A stretch of 64,000 nucleotides of DNA from Flaccisagitta enflata (Eukaryota > Chaetognatha > Sagittoidea > Aphragmophora). The notes under the pieces are model-generated. The model was not told the DNA's origin, made no database searches, and saw only the letters and a program-made list of their open reading frames with translations. The translations under genes were made by a program, and so were the position numbers. The DNA is taken from positions 99,696,001 to 99,760,000 of the forward strand of contig OZ231127.1 in the NCBI GenBank assembly GCA_965153355.1, given 5' to 3'. This document shows, piece after piece, positions 11,705-23,984 of this stretch (the stretch's first letter is position 1; each line of letters begins with the position of its first letter).

Positions 11705-12295
11705 ACAGGGTGAGCAAAAAATTTCGTACTTGTTCTATAGCTTGAAAACCATACTTGTTATGGGAGTTAAGAGCTAAAATCTAAACCACCGTATCTCAGT
11801 TAGTCATACTAAAAGTAGAAACTAATAACAGCTGATATAATTTACATATGTGGCTGTGACATGTACTTAAGAAAAAACAGGAAATAAGATTTTGACATCA
11901 TTTCATTTGCAGAGCTGTGTTTATTCAAAAATGAAGGTTTTTGCAACTTCATTGGCCTCTAGATTGTTTGAGAATAAGTATATCAAGGGGAGTAAGTTAG
12001 GTCATCTAGGCGGGGTTTCAGTCAACAAGTGATGAATCATTCAAATTTAGACAAGAGACAAATGTTTGTTCACCAAAAAAGAAAAAATCATAGTGACTTT
12101 TTACTTGCGTCCCTGTTGGTCTGAAAATGTGTTCTGCTGTCTACCGTTGATCATTTTTCCTTATCTTGAATATGAAAAAAAACTATAGAAATGACTATTT
12201 TTCAATTCTGAATATTAACTTGAAAAAATTTCTCCAAATCCCGGTGTCTTTTTTTTAGATTTGACAGCTAGTAGGAGATTTTTTGCACACCCTGT
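11705..12295. mobile_element. MITE, CAGGGTGTGCAAAA terminal repeats (subfamily 2), nested in a B element
   Basis: 591 bp starting ACAGGGTGAGCAAAA and ending TTTTGCACACCCTGT, flanked by TA. Removing it with one TA restores CACCTATAAGTTGC, the normal B-tail sequence, which fixes the boundaries. The interior differs from subfamily 1 but matches 32483-33077. Confidence 0.9.
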
Positions 12296-12392
12296 TAAGT
12301 TGCATGCGAGACTTACATCTAGAATGACTTAGAATAACTTAGAATGACTTAGAATAACTAAGAATGCTTGGAATGACCTTAAATGACTTAGA

Positions 12393-12557
12393 ACAAGGCC
12401 GGATACACGGCAATCCAGTCGCGGACGGTTGGGCAGGAGCAGTAATGCAAAAACCGCTCGGAATTCAAAAATGTGACGGACGGACGGACCGACGGACGGA
12501 CGGACCTACCGACCTACTGACCGACACGGCAAGGTGTAGAGTCGCGTGTCCGCGACT
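12393..12557 (-). mobile_element. E-type palindrome-capped element nested in a B element
   Basis: On plus it runs from CAAGGCCGGATACACGG through GACGGACGG repeats to GTCGCGTGTCCGCGACT followed by AAAA. The palindrome is the A-like variant (TGTCCG core). Confidence 0.8.
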
Positions 12558-13013
12558 AAAAATAAAGTTGACAAAAAAAGAGTATAAGTGTGATAGATTG
12601 ACCAACAAACCAACCAATCGACCAACAGACAGATGGACAAAGTGGGGTGTAGAATCACGTGCATGCAACTTAAAATGATTCTGACATACAGTAGAATCCT
12701 GCTCCAGCTGACCCGTAATAAGCTGAAACCCGCCTCCAATACATAAAAAGCTTCAGTCCCAGCTGAAATCTGTCAGTTTTCTTGTTAGAAAATTCTGTCC
12801 AAATCGATTCCACCTGTAAACGAAATATCTGCTTGAACGCAAGTTTTTTGGCTAAGAATGGTCAGCATTTCCTGCCCTGAACAGAGGGTCTCTAACGGAT
12901 TCCCACCTCTAACAGAAGGAGGTGCCTGGTCCCTTGAAATCCTTTCAAGTGGGGTTTCACTGTATTGGGACTATCATGTTCAGGAATATTGCCAAAAAAC
13001 ACTTATTTTGTTA

Positions 13014-13388
13014 ACAAGGCCAACACCTATAAGTCGCGTGCGAGACTTACAGACAAAGAATGACTTAGAATGACTTAGAATGACTTTCAATGACTTAGAA
13101 TGACCTAAAATGACCAAAATTGACTTAAAATGACTAAAAAACCTGATGACCAAAAATGACTTAAAATAACTTAAAATGACTTTAAATGACTTAAAATGAC
13201 TTAGAATGACCCAAAATGACTTAGAATAACTATAAATGACTTAAAATGACTTAAAATGACCTAAGAGTTGACGTTATAGTACCAAAAAGTAAAGTGTGAC
13301 GGACGGACGGACGGACGGACGGACAGACGGACAGACCAACGGACCGACGGACCGACAAAGCGGGGTGTAGAGTCGCGTGCACGCGACT
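13014..13388 (-). mobile_element. B-type palindrome-capped element
   Basis: On plus: ACAAGGCCAACACCTATAAG, TCGCGTGCGAGACTT, an array of AATGACTTAG decamers, AAAGTAAAGTGTGACGGACG, a GGAC run, ACAAAGCGGGGTGTAG and AGTCGCGTGCACGCGACT followed by A-run. It is a complete copy with both ends. Confidence 0.88.
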
Positions 13389-13619
13389 AAAAAAAAGATT
13401 GGGATTTCATTTCTTTTTTATGTGATATATTTGTCTTAGTTCTTTTTACTGTTGTCAATTTTTTGGAGATCACCAATTTTTAACTTGATTCATACAAGCA
13501 GTGTTGCAAAATATAGACTTTACCGTAACTTTCAGGAAATGATGATCTTAGTTACATTGCCAACAAAATAAAGAAAAACAAGGCCAACACCTATAAGTCG
13601 CGTGCGAGACTTACTTAAT

Positions 13620-14370
13620 TACATAATCGCCTAATCATTAAAGAACGTTATTTCCTGTGATGACGATAATGACTATAATTTCTTATTAAACTGTAATTGC
13701 CTATAATGACCTATAATTACCTATAATTACCTAAATTAAATAATGACCTATAAGTACCTATAAAGACCTATGATTATCTATAATTACATATGGACCAATA
13801 ATTACCTATAATGACGTATGATTACCCACAATTACCTATAAAAACATAATGACCTATAATTACCTATAATGACCTATGATTACGTATAATCACGTATAGT
13901 TACCTATAATTACCCATGATTGAATAATGACCTATACGTACCTATAAAGACTTATAATTATCGATAATCACATATGGACCAATAATTACCTATAATGACC
14001 TATGATCACCCATAATTACCCATGATTACCTATAATAACATAATGACCTATGATTACCTATAATTACCTATAATTACCTATAATTGCATAATGACCTATC
14101 ATTACCTATAATTACCTATGATTAGCTATAATTACCTATTATTGAATAATGACCTATAATTACCTATAATTGTCTATTGACGTATAATTATCTATAATGA
14201 TTACCTATAATTACCTATAATTACATAATGACCTATAATTACCTTCAATGACCTATGATTACCTATAATGACCTATGATTACCTATAATTGCATAATGAC
14301 CTATAATGACCTATAATTACCTATGATTACCCAAAATTGCATGATTACCTATAATTACCTATAATTATGT
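13620..14370. repeat. ATTACCTATAATGACCTATA-type minisatellite
   Basis: About 750 bp of short degenerate units built from AATTACCTAT and AATGACCTAT. It sits just inside the tail of a B element where other copies have AATGACTTAG units. Confidence 0.85.
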
Positions 14371-14546
14371 AAATAAAAAGTGAAATGACTATATTGACTA
14401 GAATGACTTAAATGACTAAGAAGGACTTAGAATGACTAAAAATGACTTAAAATGATTTAGAATGACGTATAATGACATATAATGACTTATAATGACAAAA
14501 ATGACTTAAAATGACATAAAATGACTTAAAATGACTTAAAATGATA

Positions 14547-14665
14547 ATATTTGATGCTGTTTTACTCGTCTTACAACATGAGGAAATGAAAAAGTGAAAA
14601 AATGGAAAATTTTTTCACTTTTTCATTTCCTCACGTTGTAAGACGAGTAAAACAGCATCAAATAT
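14547..14665. repeat. Near-perfect inverted repeat (hairpin)
   Basis: Arms of about 55 bp starting ATATTTGATGCTGTTTTACT pair with one mismatch around a loop of a few bases. It could be a tiny foldback element or an inverted duplication. Confidence 0.9.
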
Positions 14666-14904
14666 GTCACAACTACTACAACGGTGTAACCTGCATCAAC
14701 TTAAAATTATAAAAAGGATTATATTGACTAAAATGACAATAATGACTTGAAATGACTTGGTATGACTTAAAATGCCTTGAAATCACTTGAAATGACTTAA
14801 AATCACTTGAAGTGACTTAAGATAACTTAAAATGACTTAGATTGACTTAAAATGATGAAAAGGACTATATTGACTGTCTGACAATATTATTCGATGAGAA
14901 CTTT

Positions 14905-15208
14905 AGGTCTGAGAGGCTGGATTTAGGGCCCAAGAGGCTGGATTCGAGGCCCAAGAGGCTGGATTCGAGGCCCGATAGGCTGGATTTGAGGCCTGAGAGG
15001 ATGTATTTGAGGCCTGAGAGGCTGGATTTGAGGCCTGAGAGGCTGGATTTGAGGCCCGAGAGGCCAGATTTGAGGCCCAAGAGGCCAGATTTGAGGCCTG
15101 AGAGGCTTGAGAAGCTTCGGAGGGGGGGGGACGTAATGTCAGACGGACGTAACGGTTCACCCCTGTGTCCTACAGGACATCGGCCCTTTGGGGCCGCTGC
15201 CCAAAAAG
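14905..15208 (-). mobile_element. F-type fragment with 21-bp repeats
   Basis: About ten units of GAGGCCTGAGAGGCTGGATTT-like sequence followed by the inverted F end: CCTGTGTCCTACAGGACATC and GGCCCTTTGGGGCCGCTGCC, then CAAAAAGG. The second F end is not present. Confidence 0.7.
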
Positions 15209-15676
15209 GATTATATTGACTAAAATGACAATAATGACTTGAAATGACTTGGAATGACTTAAAATGCCTTGAAATCACTTGAAATGACTCAAAATCACTT
15301 GAAGTGACTTAAGATAACTTAAAATGACTTAGATTGACTTAAAATGATGAAAAGGACTATATTGACTAAAATGACAATAATGACTTAAAATGACTTAAAA
15401 TGACTTAGAATGACTTAGAATGACTTAGAATGACTTAGAATGACTTAAAATGATGAAAAGGACTATATTGACTAAAATGACAATAATGACTTAAAATGAC
15501 TTAAAATGACTTAGAATGACTTAGAATGACTTAGAATGACTTAGAATGACTTAGAATGACTAAAAATGACTTAAAGAAATAAAATGGATAAAAAAAGTAA
15601 AGTGTGACTGACCGACCGACCAACCGACCAACCGACCGACGGACAAAGCGGGTTGTAGAGTCGCGTGCACGCGACT

Positions 15677-16330
15677 AAACATTTGTCTCTACTGTAATGT
15701 CAATGTCACACTCGTAATTTCTGATCTAATTCCATCTTATTTTGTTTTTATTAGACATTTCATCATTTAGATGATACTTTTTCCCATTTGGATGTTGTTT
15801 TTGGTATGTATCTGTATCTGCATTTTGATACGAAAAAAAGATCATATAGATATATTCGAAAAAAATCACCCTGAATGCTCAAATTGGGCCCAAATGCTCA
15901 GATTTTGGCCATGAGGGTCGGGTTTGGGCCCTTAAGAATAGGATTTGAACCTCAAAGCTGGGATTTGGTCCTTGAAGGTGGGATTTTGGCCTTGAGGCTA
16001 AGATTTGGGCCTGAAGCTGGGACTTGAGGGGAGGGACCTGATATAAAATTGTCTACCCAATTGAATGAGACTAGAGTTTGTGGTTTCAACAAGGATGAAG
16101 GCGTCACGTTTTGCAGACAGATAATCTGTAAAATCTGCAAATGCGTTTTTTATTTGCAGAAGGTTCTTTTTAATATCTGCTATTAGGTTTCTTTAAGGCT
16201 ATCGTGGCTTCAAAATGAAGTTACCCTGAAATTTTTTTTTCTTTCATAGAATGTCAAATACTAGTGTAAGATACCCCTTCAAAAAATTTCAGAAAATTTA
16301 AAAAAAACAAATATAGGCAATTTTTCAGAC
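15677..16330. other. Intergenic, with a short degenerate 20-bp repeat
   Basis: About six degenerate TTGGGCCTTGAGGCTGGGAT-like units occur near 15890-16030, like F-element internal repeats. Nothing coding was recognised. Confidence 0.45.
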
Positions 16331-16594
16331 GCTCGCTAGCCTGACTGGGGCAACGGAGGAAGCTGAAATTTTTACTGAAGATAGACAAGACATGTGGCCA
16401 GGGTAGACCTGTTAAAGAAAATTTAAATTTATTATTTTACATACAATAAATCCAAGAAGAAATCTGTAAAATGTAACCATATAGAGGCTAGTAGTTTTTT
16501 TGGGAATTTGTTCCAGGTCTACCCATACCACATGTCTTCTCTATCTTCAGTAAAAATTTCAGCTTCCTACGTTGCCCCAGTCAGGCTAGCGAAC
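16331..16594. repeat. Inverted repeat with about 80-bp arms
   Basis: Left arm about 16331-16410 and right arm about 16514-16594 share GCTAGCCTGACTGGGGCAAC and the following sequence in opposite orientation with few mismatches. Probably a small foldback element. Confidence 0.8.
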
Positions 16595-16828
16595 ATCTAG
16601 AAGATTACCATCATTTTGTCATTCATTAAAGTGAAAATTGAAAGAAAATACACGGTAAAGATAGAATTCATGATCGATTTTTTTCATCAACTCTTTTTAA
16701 GCCTCCCTAACTTTCAGTTTTAAAGCACAGATTCATGAGAGCGGTCAGCGTCTGTGGCTAGTGAGTAGTAGGGCGGTCGGGAACTGGGTCAAATTTCAAA
16801 AATTGATATACTCATGTTTTTCGCATAT

Positions 16829-17396
16829 ACAGTATGTTTCATCTCGACTGTAACATTTCATGACGGTGTAGCTCCAAAAGTAATAAAGATAATTCAATTC
16901 TGTAAAAAACATCTGGAAGATAATACTTTAGCATTTTGTTATCAATAATTCCTAGGACTTTTTTAAGAAATATCAGCCTTTAAAAACATTATGAGCGGGA
17001 AAATATGCTATGCAAAAAAGGGATATTTCACTATTTTGCTAATTATACTGTCTTTCCTTAAATTGCTCTTATTTTCAAACAGTTTTAGCTACTGATGCCA
17101 GATTGGTCTTAAATGAGAGAAATTTTTTTGTAGTTTGTAAATAATGAAAAAGAAAAGAAGCCTATTGATGTATACCTCAGAAATATAAAGAATAAAATAA
17201 CATTTTTTGCATTTTGTGCGATCTAGCTAGCTATGTGATAAAAGCGTCCAATTTTTGTCAAAAAGTCCCAGGAATTGATGAACATTAAATGCTAAAGTAT
17301 TATCTTTCAGATATTTTTTACAGAATTGAATTATCTTTAATACTTTTGGAGCTACATTGTCATGAAATGTTACAGTCGAGATGAAACATACTGTAC
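16829..17396. repeat. Inverted repeat with about 130-bp arms
   Basis: Left arm about 16829-16961 and right arm about 17259-17396 share ACAGTATGTTTCATCTCGAC in opposite orientation. A diverged third copy occurs near 18540-18700, and sequence just left of the left arm (about 16755-16830) reappears inverted at about 23340-23420. Confidence 0.75.
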
Positions 17397-17863
17397 ATTG
17401 ATTTTTGTGTCTTTCGTACAGACTGTACTTGTTAGACTGATCTAGCCATGCAATGTGGGAGGAAAAATGATGCAACTTTCTACAAAGAGATAGAAGAGTA
17501 ACCATGTGTAGAGAGACTGATAAACAGACAGAGGATGCTGCAGATGCCAAATGAAGAACAAACCGAGGCTAGATGGAGGTAGCACTTGAGAAACATAGAA
17601 ATTTTTACCAATGTTGTGGCGTCAAGATCTCTTTCTTGCTTTTTATTCATACTCGAGTTTGCTGATGGTGAATAACAACTAGTAGCTGTAGGCGGGATTC
17701 ATGCACCCAATTGTACATTGTTATCATCGTCATTAGCGGTCTCATATGTGGATAATTTGTGCACCCTCGTCATCGTCATCGCGATGCATCGGAATTGGAA
17801 TCAGGATCATTGAATGATCTTAAGAATCGTCAAAATCATTGTCTTAATAACCACGGCGTTCAT

Positions 17864-18055
17864 CTTCTTCTTCTTCTTCTTCTTCTTCTTCTTCTTCTTC
17901 TTCTTCTTCTTCTTCTTCTTCTTCTTCTTCTTCTTCTTCTTCTTCTTCTTCTTCTTCTTCTTCTTCTTCTTCTTCTTCTTCTTCTTCTTCTTCTTCTACT
18001 TCTTCTTCTTCTTCTTCTACTTCTTCGGCTTATTCGTCTACTTCTTCTGCTTCTT
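17864..18055. repeat. (CTT)n microsatellite
   Basis: About 190 bp of nearly pure CTT with a few CTA and CGG variants at the right end. Homopolymer-like frames across it are artefacts. Confidence 0.97.
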
Positions 18056-18090
18056 CTTATTCCCTTTTCCTTTTTCGTTACCTTCTTTTT

Positions 18091-18218
18091 AGTTGCGGAC
18101 ACGCAACTCTATAAGAGGTTGGTCGGTCGGTCCGTGGTGATCGAGTTGAAAAGTGGGAAAATGCGCATTTCTGCCCCTGCCCACCCGTTCGCAACTGATG
18201 GCCGTGTATCCGGCCTTG
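18091..18218 (+). mobile_element. Chimeric palindrome-capped element (A-type start, E-type end)
   Basis: Starts AGTTGCGGACACGCAACT and CTATAAGAGG as in A elements, keeps the A-type GTGATCGAGTTGAAAAGTGG, then ends with the E-type tail GCCGTGTATCCGGCCTTG. Confidence 0.8.
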
Positions 18219-18775
18219 TTCCAATGATGCCTTCTAAGCGAGCCCAAAAAACTTTATCTCCCCATTATTTCATGCCTTCTAGTGAAATTTGCCTTATAGG
18301 CGGGTGCGCTATAGACGGGTTTCCTCAACAATAAATATAAGGCAAAAAAGTTGGGACTTATGAAATCATGCCTTTTAGCGAGGGATGCCCTATTAGCGGG
18401 TGCGCTCTAGTGAAGCTCGACTGTATTTTGATGTAGTTTATGAAAATAGAGAGAGACAATCGTCTATAGATGCAATTTATGGGAAAAAAAGAGAAAAATA
18501 ACCATTTTTGCATAATTTTACCCAAACATCCTCAGGGTGTGGAAAGTATCAAGCTTCTATAGAAAATCCCTGAGAATTGTCCAGTATAAAATGCAAAACA
18601 ATTACCTTTCAGATAATTTTTTCAGAATTAAGTTATCTCTATCACTTTTTGAATTATGCCGTCGTATAATGTTACAAACCAGTTGAAACATACTGTATTT
18701 CAACCTTCTGCCAGTGTTGTTCAAAAACTCGGTAAAACTACACTTCATTCCTTAATTCTATCATTTGTTGCCTAT

Positions 18776-19112
18776 TCATTCATTCATTCATTTATTCATT
18801 CATTCATTCATTCATTCATTTTTTGTTCATTCGTTAGGAGTGCCATTACCAATTGACTAGTCAAATTCTTTTCTTGTTCACTCAATCATTATCACTCATT
18901 GGTTAATCCATGTGTTCATTCATTCATTCGTTCATTCATTCCTACATTCATTCATTCATTCATTCTATGAATTCGCTTGTTCACTCAATCATTCTCACTC
19001 ATTGGTTTATCCATGTTTGTTTGTTCATTTGTTCGTTCATCTGTTTGTTTGTTCATTCGTTTGTTCGTTCATTCATTCATTCATTCATTCATTCATTCAT
19101 TCATTCATTCAT
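18776..19112. repeat. (ATTC)n-rich microsatellite blocks
   Basis: ATTC runs near 18776-18818, 18917-18966 and 19062-19112, separated by degenerate GTTC/ATTC sequence. Shorter runs continue to about 19285. Confidence 0.93.
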
Positions 19113-19289
19113 CCATAATAAACTGCAATCACATATGTGACCGCATGAGCTATGTTTATTGACCTTATCTTCACCAAATTTGAACATTCATCTGTATTCA
19201 TTTTTTCATTCATTTGTTCATTCAATGATTCGTTCTTACATACATTCTTACGTTCATTCATCATTTACTCGTTCGTTCATTCATAAATG

Positions 19290-19827
19290 CTGCAAGTGTA
19301 AGTCCGCATTAATTTTCCTTTTTTTCGTCAATTCTTCATGAACATAATTCAAACAATTTCATAGCGGGATTCAAAAATTGGGAATATTCAGGAACAGCAA
19401 ATACTGAATGTTTCAATACGAATTATCCCTCAAAATCGGATTTTCTATCAAGCCTAGGACGTTTTTGGCGATGTTGTTCGGTTGCCTTGCAAATGCCATT
19501 ACGCAATTTCGATGTTGCTGCTTTGGTCGCATTTTTTGCCATTAGTTGGATGAATTTTTTAAACCTATTTCAACCAACAAAGTATAGTCTTTGTCATTCA
19601 TCTTATCACAATAAAAACCGGAAGTTGCTTTGTCCCGGGCTTTATGTCAAAAATGTTACCATGGCGACCAGTTACGTGGGGCAGGATAAGAAGCAGGGGC
19701 GTCAGGCGCTTATTTGTGTCTGACTGAATACTTTGCCACTGACAGATGAATGGTTTTGTAGTGGCTTGGAAGTGAGTTATTCCAGGAGAGGGGCGCATGT
19801 AGATAATATTTTATGAAAATTAAGTAC
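19290..19827. other. Intergenic stretch without recognised feature
   Basis: Contains modest open frames but no recognisable domain or splice-supported exon. Confidence 0.4.
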
Positions 19828-20336
19828 TGTAGATGTCGTCTAGACTTGGAAATACGGGGGAATTCATTACAGGAAGACAAATATACTTAAAAGATTGATA
19901 TTTGGAATATAGACTAATAAAAGGATACTTTATTGCCCATGGGTGTTGGTTGCCATGGAAACACATTTTCATGTATTTACGCTAAAGTATCAATATTTTG
20001 AGAAATTTTATGAGGGAACATTGTTTAAAATAAAATTTGCTACAACTTTCCCACAATATGTTCTGTAAGAATATTGCTCGTTTAGCCGTTGCTAAGGAGC
20101 GTAACTATGTGTGACAGCCCTGTGAAATTTTATTTTAAATAATGTTCCCTCATAAAATTTCTCAAAATATTGATACTTTAGCGTTGATACATGGAAATGT
20201 GTTTCCATGGCAACCAACACCCATGGGCAATAAAGCATCCTTTTATTAGTTTATATTCCAAATATCACTGTCTTAAGTTTATTTGTCTTCCTGTTATGAA
20301 TTCCCCCGTATTTCCAAGTCTAGACGACATCTACTG
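19828..20336. mobile_element. Foldback/MITE with about 210-bp terminal inverted repeats
   Basis: 509 bp; the ends read CTGTAGATGTCGTCTAG and, inverted, CAGTAGATGTCGTCTAG, each flanked by TA. Arms of about 210 bp are almost identical and the centre is about 90 bp. No ORF. TA-target DNA transposon derivative. Confidence 0.87.
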
Positions 20337-20570
20337 TACACATCTTTTTTTATAAAAATGTCATTTTTTGTCCAAAGTTTCAAAACAGATAGAGATAGCT
20401 ATTAATAGTACAAATACAATGCTCTTAATTTTGGAGCAATTTGAAGCCTTGATGTTCTTATAAACTAGGTTCTTATAAAAGAAAAAAATGTAATATTTTT
20501 CTGTTTTTTATTGCATATTTCATGTTAAATATAGCAATAGGCAAACATTTACAAGAGGACCTCACTTTTT

Positions 20571-21905
20571 AGTCGCGTGCACGCGACTCTATGACCCACT
20601 CTGTCCGTCTGTCTGTCGGTCGGTCCGTCGGTCACACTTAGCTTTCGTTAGCTTTTTTTGTTGCTTTATGTTATTTTAAGTCATTTCAGGTCATTTTAAG
20701 TTATTCTGAGTCATTCTAAGTCCTTCTAAGTCATTCTAAGTCATTCCAAGTCATTCTAAGTCACTTTAAGTCATTTTTTGACTTTTGAAGTTTTTGTTGT
20801 TTTATGTCATTTTAAGTCATTTTAAGTCATTTTAAGTTATTCAAAGTCATTCTAAGTCATCCTAAGTCATCCTAAGTCATTCTAAGTCATTCTAAGTCAT
20901 TCTTAGTCACTCAAAGTCTGGTTTAAATCTGGTTTAAGTCTGGTTTAAGTCTGGTTTAAGTCTGGTTTAGGTCAGGTTTAAGTCTGGTTTATGTCTGATT
21001 CTGGTCTGGTTTATGTCTGGTTTAAGTCTGGTTTTAGTCTAGTATAAGTTTGGCTTAAGAGTTTAGTCATTTTTAGTCATTCTGAGTCACTAGAAGTCAT
21101 TCTGAGTCTCTAGAAGTCATTCTGAGTCACTAGAAGTCATTCTGAGTCACTATAAGTCAGTCCGAGTCTGTAAGGCTTAGCATTTTTTCGCCGTTTTATG
21201 TCTTTAAGTCATTTTTAGTCATTTTTAGTCATTCTAAGTCATTCTAAGTCAATTTAGGTCATTTTTTTTTTGTGATTGCAGTTTTTGTCATTTTTTGTCA
21301 TTTTACATCATTTTAAGTCATTTTAAATCATTTTAAGTCATTTTTAGTCATTTTAAGTCATTCTTTGTCATTCTGAGTCACTATAAGTCATTCTGAGTCA
21401 CTATAAGTCATTCCATTTTACATGGTTTAGATCTGATTTAAGTTTGGTTAAGGTCTGGTTCAAGTTTGGTTAAGATCTAGTTTAATTCTGGTTTAAGTCT
21501 GGTTTAAGTCTGGTTTAAGTCTGGTTTAGGTCTGGTTTAGGTCTGGTTTAAGTCTGGTTTGAGTCTAGTTTGAGTCTAGTTTGATTCTAGTTTGAGTCTG
21601 GCTTGAGTCTGGCTTGAGTCTGGCTTGAGTCTGGTTTGAGTCTGGTTTGAGTCTGGTTTGAGTCTGGTTTGAGTCTGGTTTGAGTCTGGTTTGAGTCTGG
21701 TTTGAGTCTGGTTTGAGTCTGGTTTAAGTCTGCTTTAAGTCTGCTTTAAGTCTAGTTTAAGTCTGGTTTAAGTCTGGTTTAAGTCTGGTTTAAGTCTGGT
21801 TTAAGTCTGGTTTAAGTCTGGATTAAGTCAATAAAGGGATACAATAAGGAGTCAGGTCAATTCAGTTGCCATCGTCTCGCACGCGACTTAAAGGTGTTGG
21901 CCTTG
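20571..21905 (+). mobile_element. Expanded B-type element with minisatellite core
   Basis: Starts AGTCGCGTGCACGCGACT at 20571, then GTCC/GGTC run, AAGTCATTTT decamer arrays (about 20650-21410), an 11-bp TCTGGTTTAAG array (about 21420-21830), and the tail TCTCGCACGCGACTT, AAAGGTGTTGGCCTTG. Both ends are present. Confidence 0.9.
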
Positions 21906-21939
21906 TTTTATGGTTTGTTTTTGTATTTGACACAACCTA

Positions 21940-22395
21940 AACTCACTCCTACCCCTACACTCACCCCTACCCCTACACTCACCCCTACCCCTACACTCAC
22001 CCCTTACCTCTACCCCTACACTCAACATTACCCCTCACCCACACTCACCCCTACCCCTACACTCACCCCTACCCTACACTCACCTACCCCTACCTCACCC
22101 CTACTCACTACCTGCTCTTAACCTTAACTCCTACCCCTAAACTCAACCCTACCTAAACTCAACCCTACCTAAACTCAACCCTGCCTAAACTCAACCCTAC
22201 CTAAAATCAGCACCTAAACTCAGCCTTACCCTATCTCAACCCTACCTAAACTCAACTACCCTAAACTCAACACCCTAAACTCAGCTCTACCCTAAACTCA
22301 ACCTTAACCCTAAACTCAACCCTACCCCTAAACTCAACCCTACCCCTAAACTCAACCCTACCCCTAAACTCAACCTTACCCCTAAACCCAACCGT
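21940..22395. repeat. ACCCCTACACTC / CCTAAACTCAAC array
   Basis: About 450 bp of C-rich degenerate repeats. The first half uses CACCCCTACCCCTACACT, the second CCTAAACTCAACCCTA. The A2-4C2-4 composition resembles degenerate telomere-like repeats but the unit is not regular. Confidence 0.85.
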
Positions 22396-22796
22396 ACAAA
22401 AGTCCACAAATTTCTTGTGCAGAAACTTCCAGGATAGATGAAAATTTAAGTGAGGTCCTCTTGTAAACGTAGACCTAGCTATAAAATGAATATTTCATTT
22501 ATAAAAGAAAAAATAATGATTAGATAAAAACTAAGGATTATAGATAATATAAAACACCATATAAAATCTTTTTTGGTCTGCACGCCTCCCCTGGGAATCA
22601 TCTCTTTACCGGTCACTAAGAACATGTTCGGTCCTGTAGCATGTAGCTGGTCAAGCCCAAAAACCGTACGACTTTTGTTTGATGTTTGATGTTTGATATT
22701 CGTCCAAGCCGTAAAATGTCTCACGAGTCATTTTCGATTCAAAAGCTGAACAAAAAGTCATTCCAATCATTCCGCTGATGGGAGCAGAAAAGGATC

Positions 22797-22987
<191 letters not shown>

Positions 22988-23984
22988 AAATGTAGAGACG
23001 GAAGCCAAGCCTAATCGAACGATCTAATTGAGTTTTGAAGGTGCTGAAAAGACAAACTGACTGATATGGCGGATTGATGGGCGCATTGGATGGGCGGACT
23101 GACAGACACAAATATGGATGGATGAACGACCAGACAGATAGACGAAGAGACAGGGAGACTATTTAATTTAGATGTAATGTGGCATCTTAGTAGAAAGACA
23201 GCTATAAGTGAGTTGTGAAGTCTTCGTGTATTGCTTTTAAAAGAAAAAAGATGGTAACTTTCTATCTCTTTTAATGTAGGCCATTCTTTTGCCGACAAGG
23301 TTTTTTATCATCACACAGACCCCCGCTTGTGGGAAAACCTACTTTTTTTGTATATATATGCGAAAAACATGAGTATATCGATTTTTGAAATTTAACCCAA
23401 TTCCCGACTGCCCTAGTGAGTAGATCGCCTGACATGAGCACTGAAATAATGCGCAAGGTGAGAATATAAATTGATTTCTTGAAACATTGACATTGGAAGA
23501 GGAATTTGTGATTAAGGAAGGACAGACGGCCCCCTTTAGTCTGTTGTTCATATCCTGCACTGATACGTTGATAATTTTCATTTTTTCCCCTTTACTTAAC
23601 CAAAGCATTCTTGATTTTGTTTTTGCTTTGTAATTTGGGTCAGGCCAGTGCTATACAGTCAAAAATTAAAAGAGAGTCCCTCAGTACGCATATTAGTCCA
23701 ATCATCATGAAAAAAGATTTTTAATTTGTCGCCTATCTTAAGGAAATGTAAGCCTTAAGTTTTATAAGGAACACCTTAAGTTTTTTTAAGTTTTATGAAG
23801 AAATTTTCTTTCTAGTTTGAGTTATCCAACTATATTTCTATGAGTTAGGATTTAGTCATTGAAACTGGATATTTTCTAACAGTTAAAGATAAAACTTTGA
23901 ATATGCACTACATTCATAAAGAATTTTTAGTCTTTGTTGGTGGTTTTTTTTTTTAGCGTGTCTTTTTTTATCAGTTAGGTTTTT

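Larger units (their letters stand above)
11687..12670 (-). mobile_element. B-type element with two nested insertions
   Basis: Read on the minus strand: a B-type palindromic end at 12670, a GGTC-type run, a short AAGTCATTCT array and the B tail (CAAGGCCAACACCTATA on plus) at about 11687. It is split by a TA-flanked MITE (11705-12295) inside the 3' tail and by an E-type element (12393-12557) inside the array. Confidence 0.8.
13578..15676 (-). mobile_element. Expanded B-type element carrying arrays and an F-type fragment
   Basis: Both B ends are present (ACAAGGCCAACACCTATAAG at 13578; AGTCGCGTGCACGCGACT ending at 15676). The 2.1-kb interior holds an ATTACCTATA-type array, AATGACTTAA-type arrays, a near-perfect hairpin (14547-14665) and an F-type fragment with 21-bp repeats (about 14905-15208). 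The duplicated AAAAGGATTATATTGACTAA near 14713 and 15206 brackets the F fragment. Confidence 0.75.

Noticed and set aside
17759-18334. 191-codon poly-Leu frame
   Set aside because: Translation of (CTT)n followed by a chimeric palindrome-capped element.
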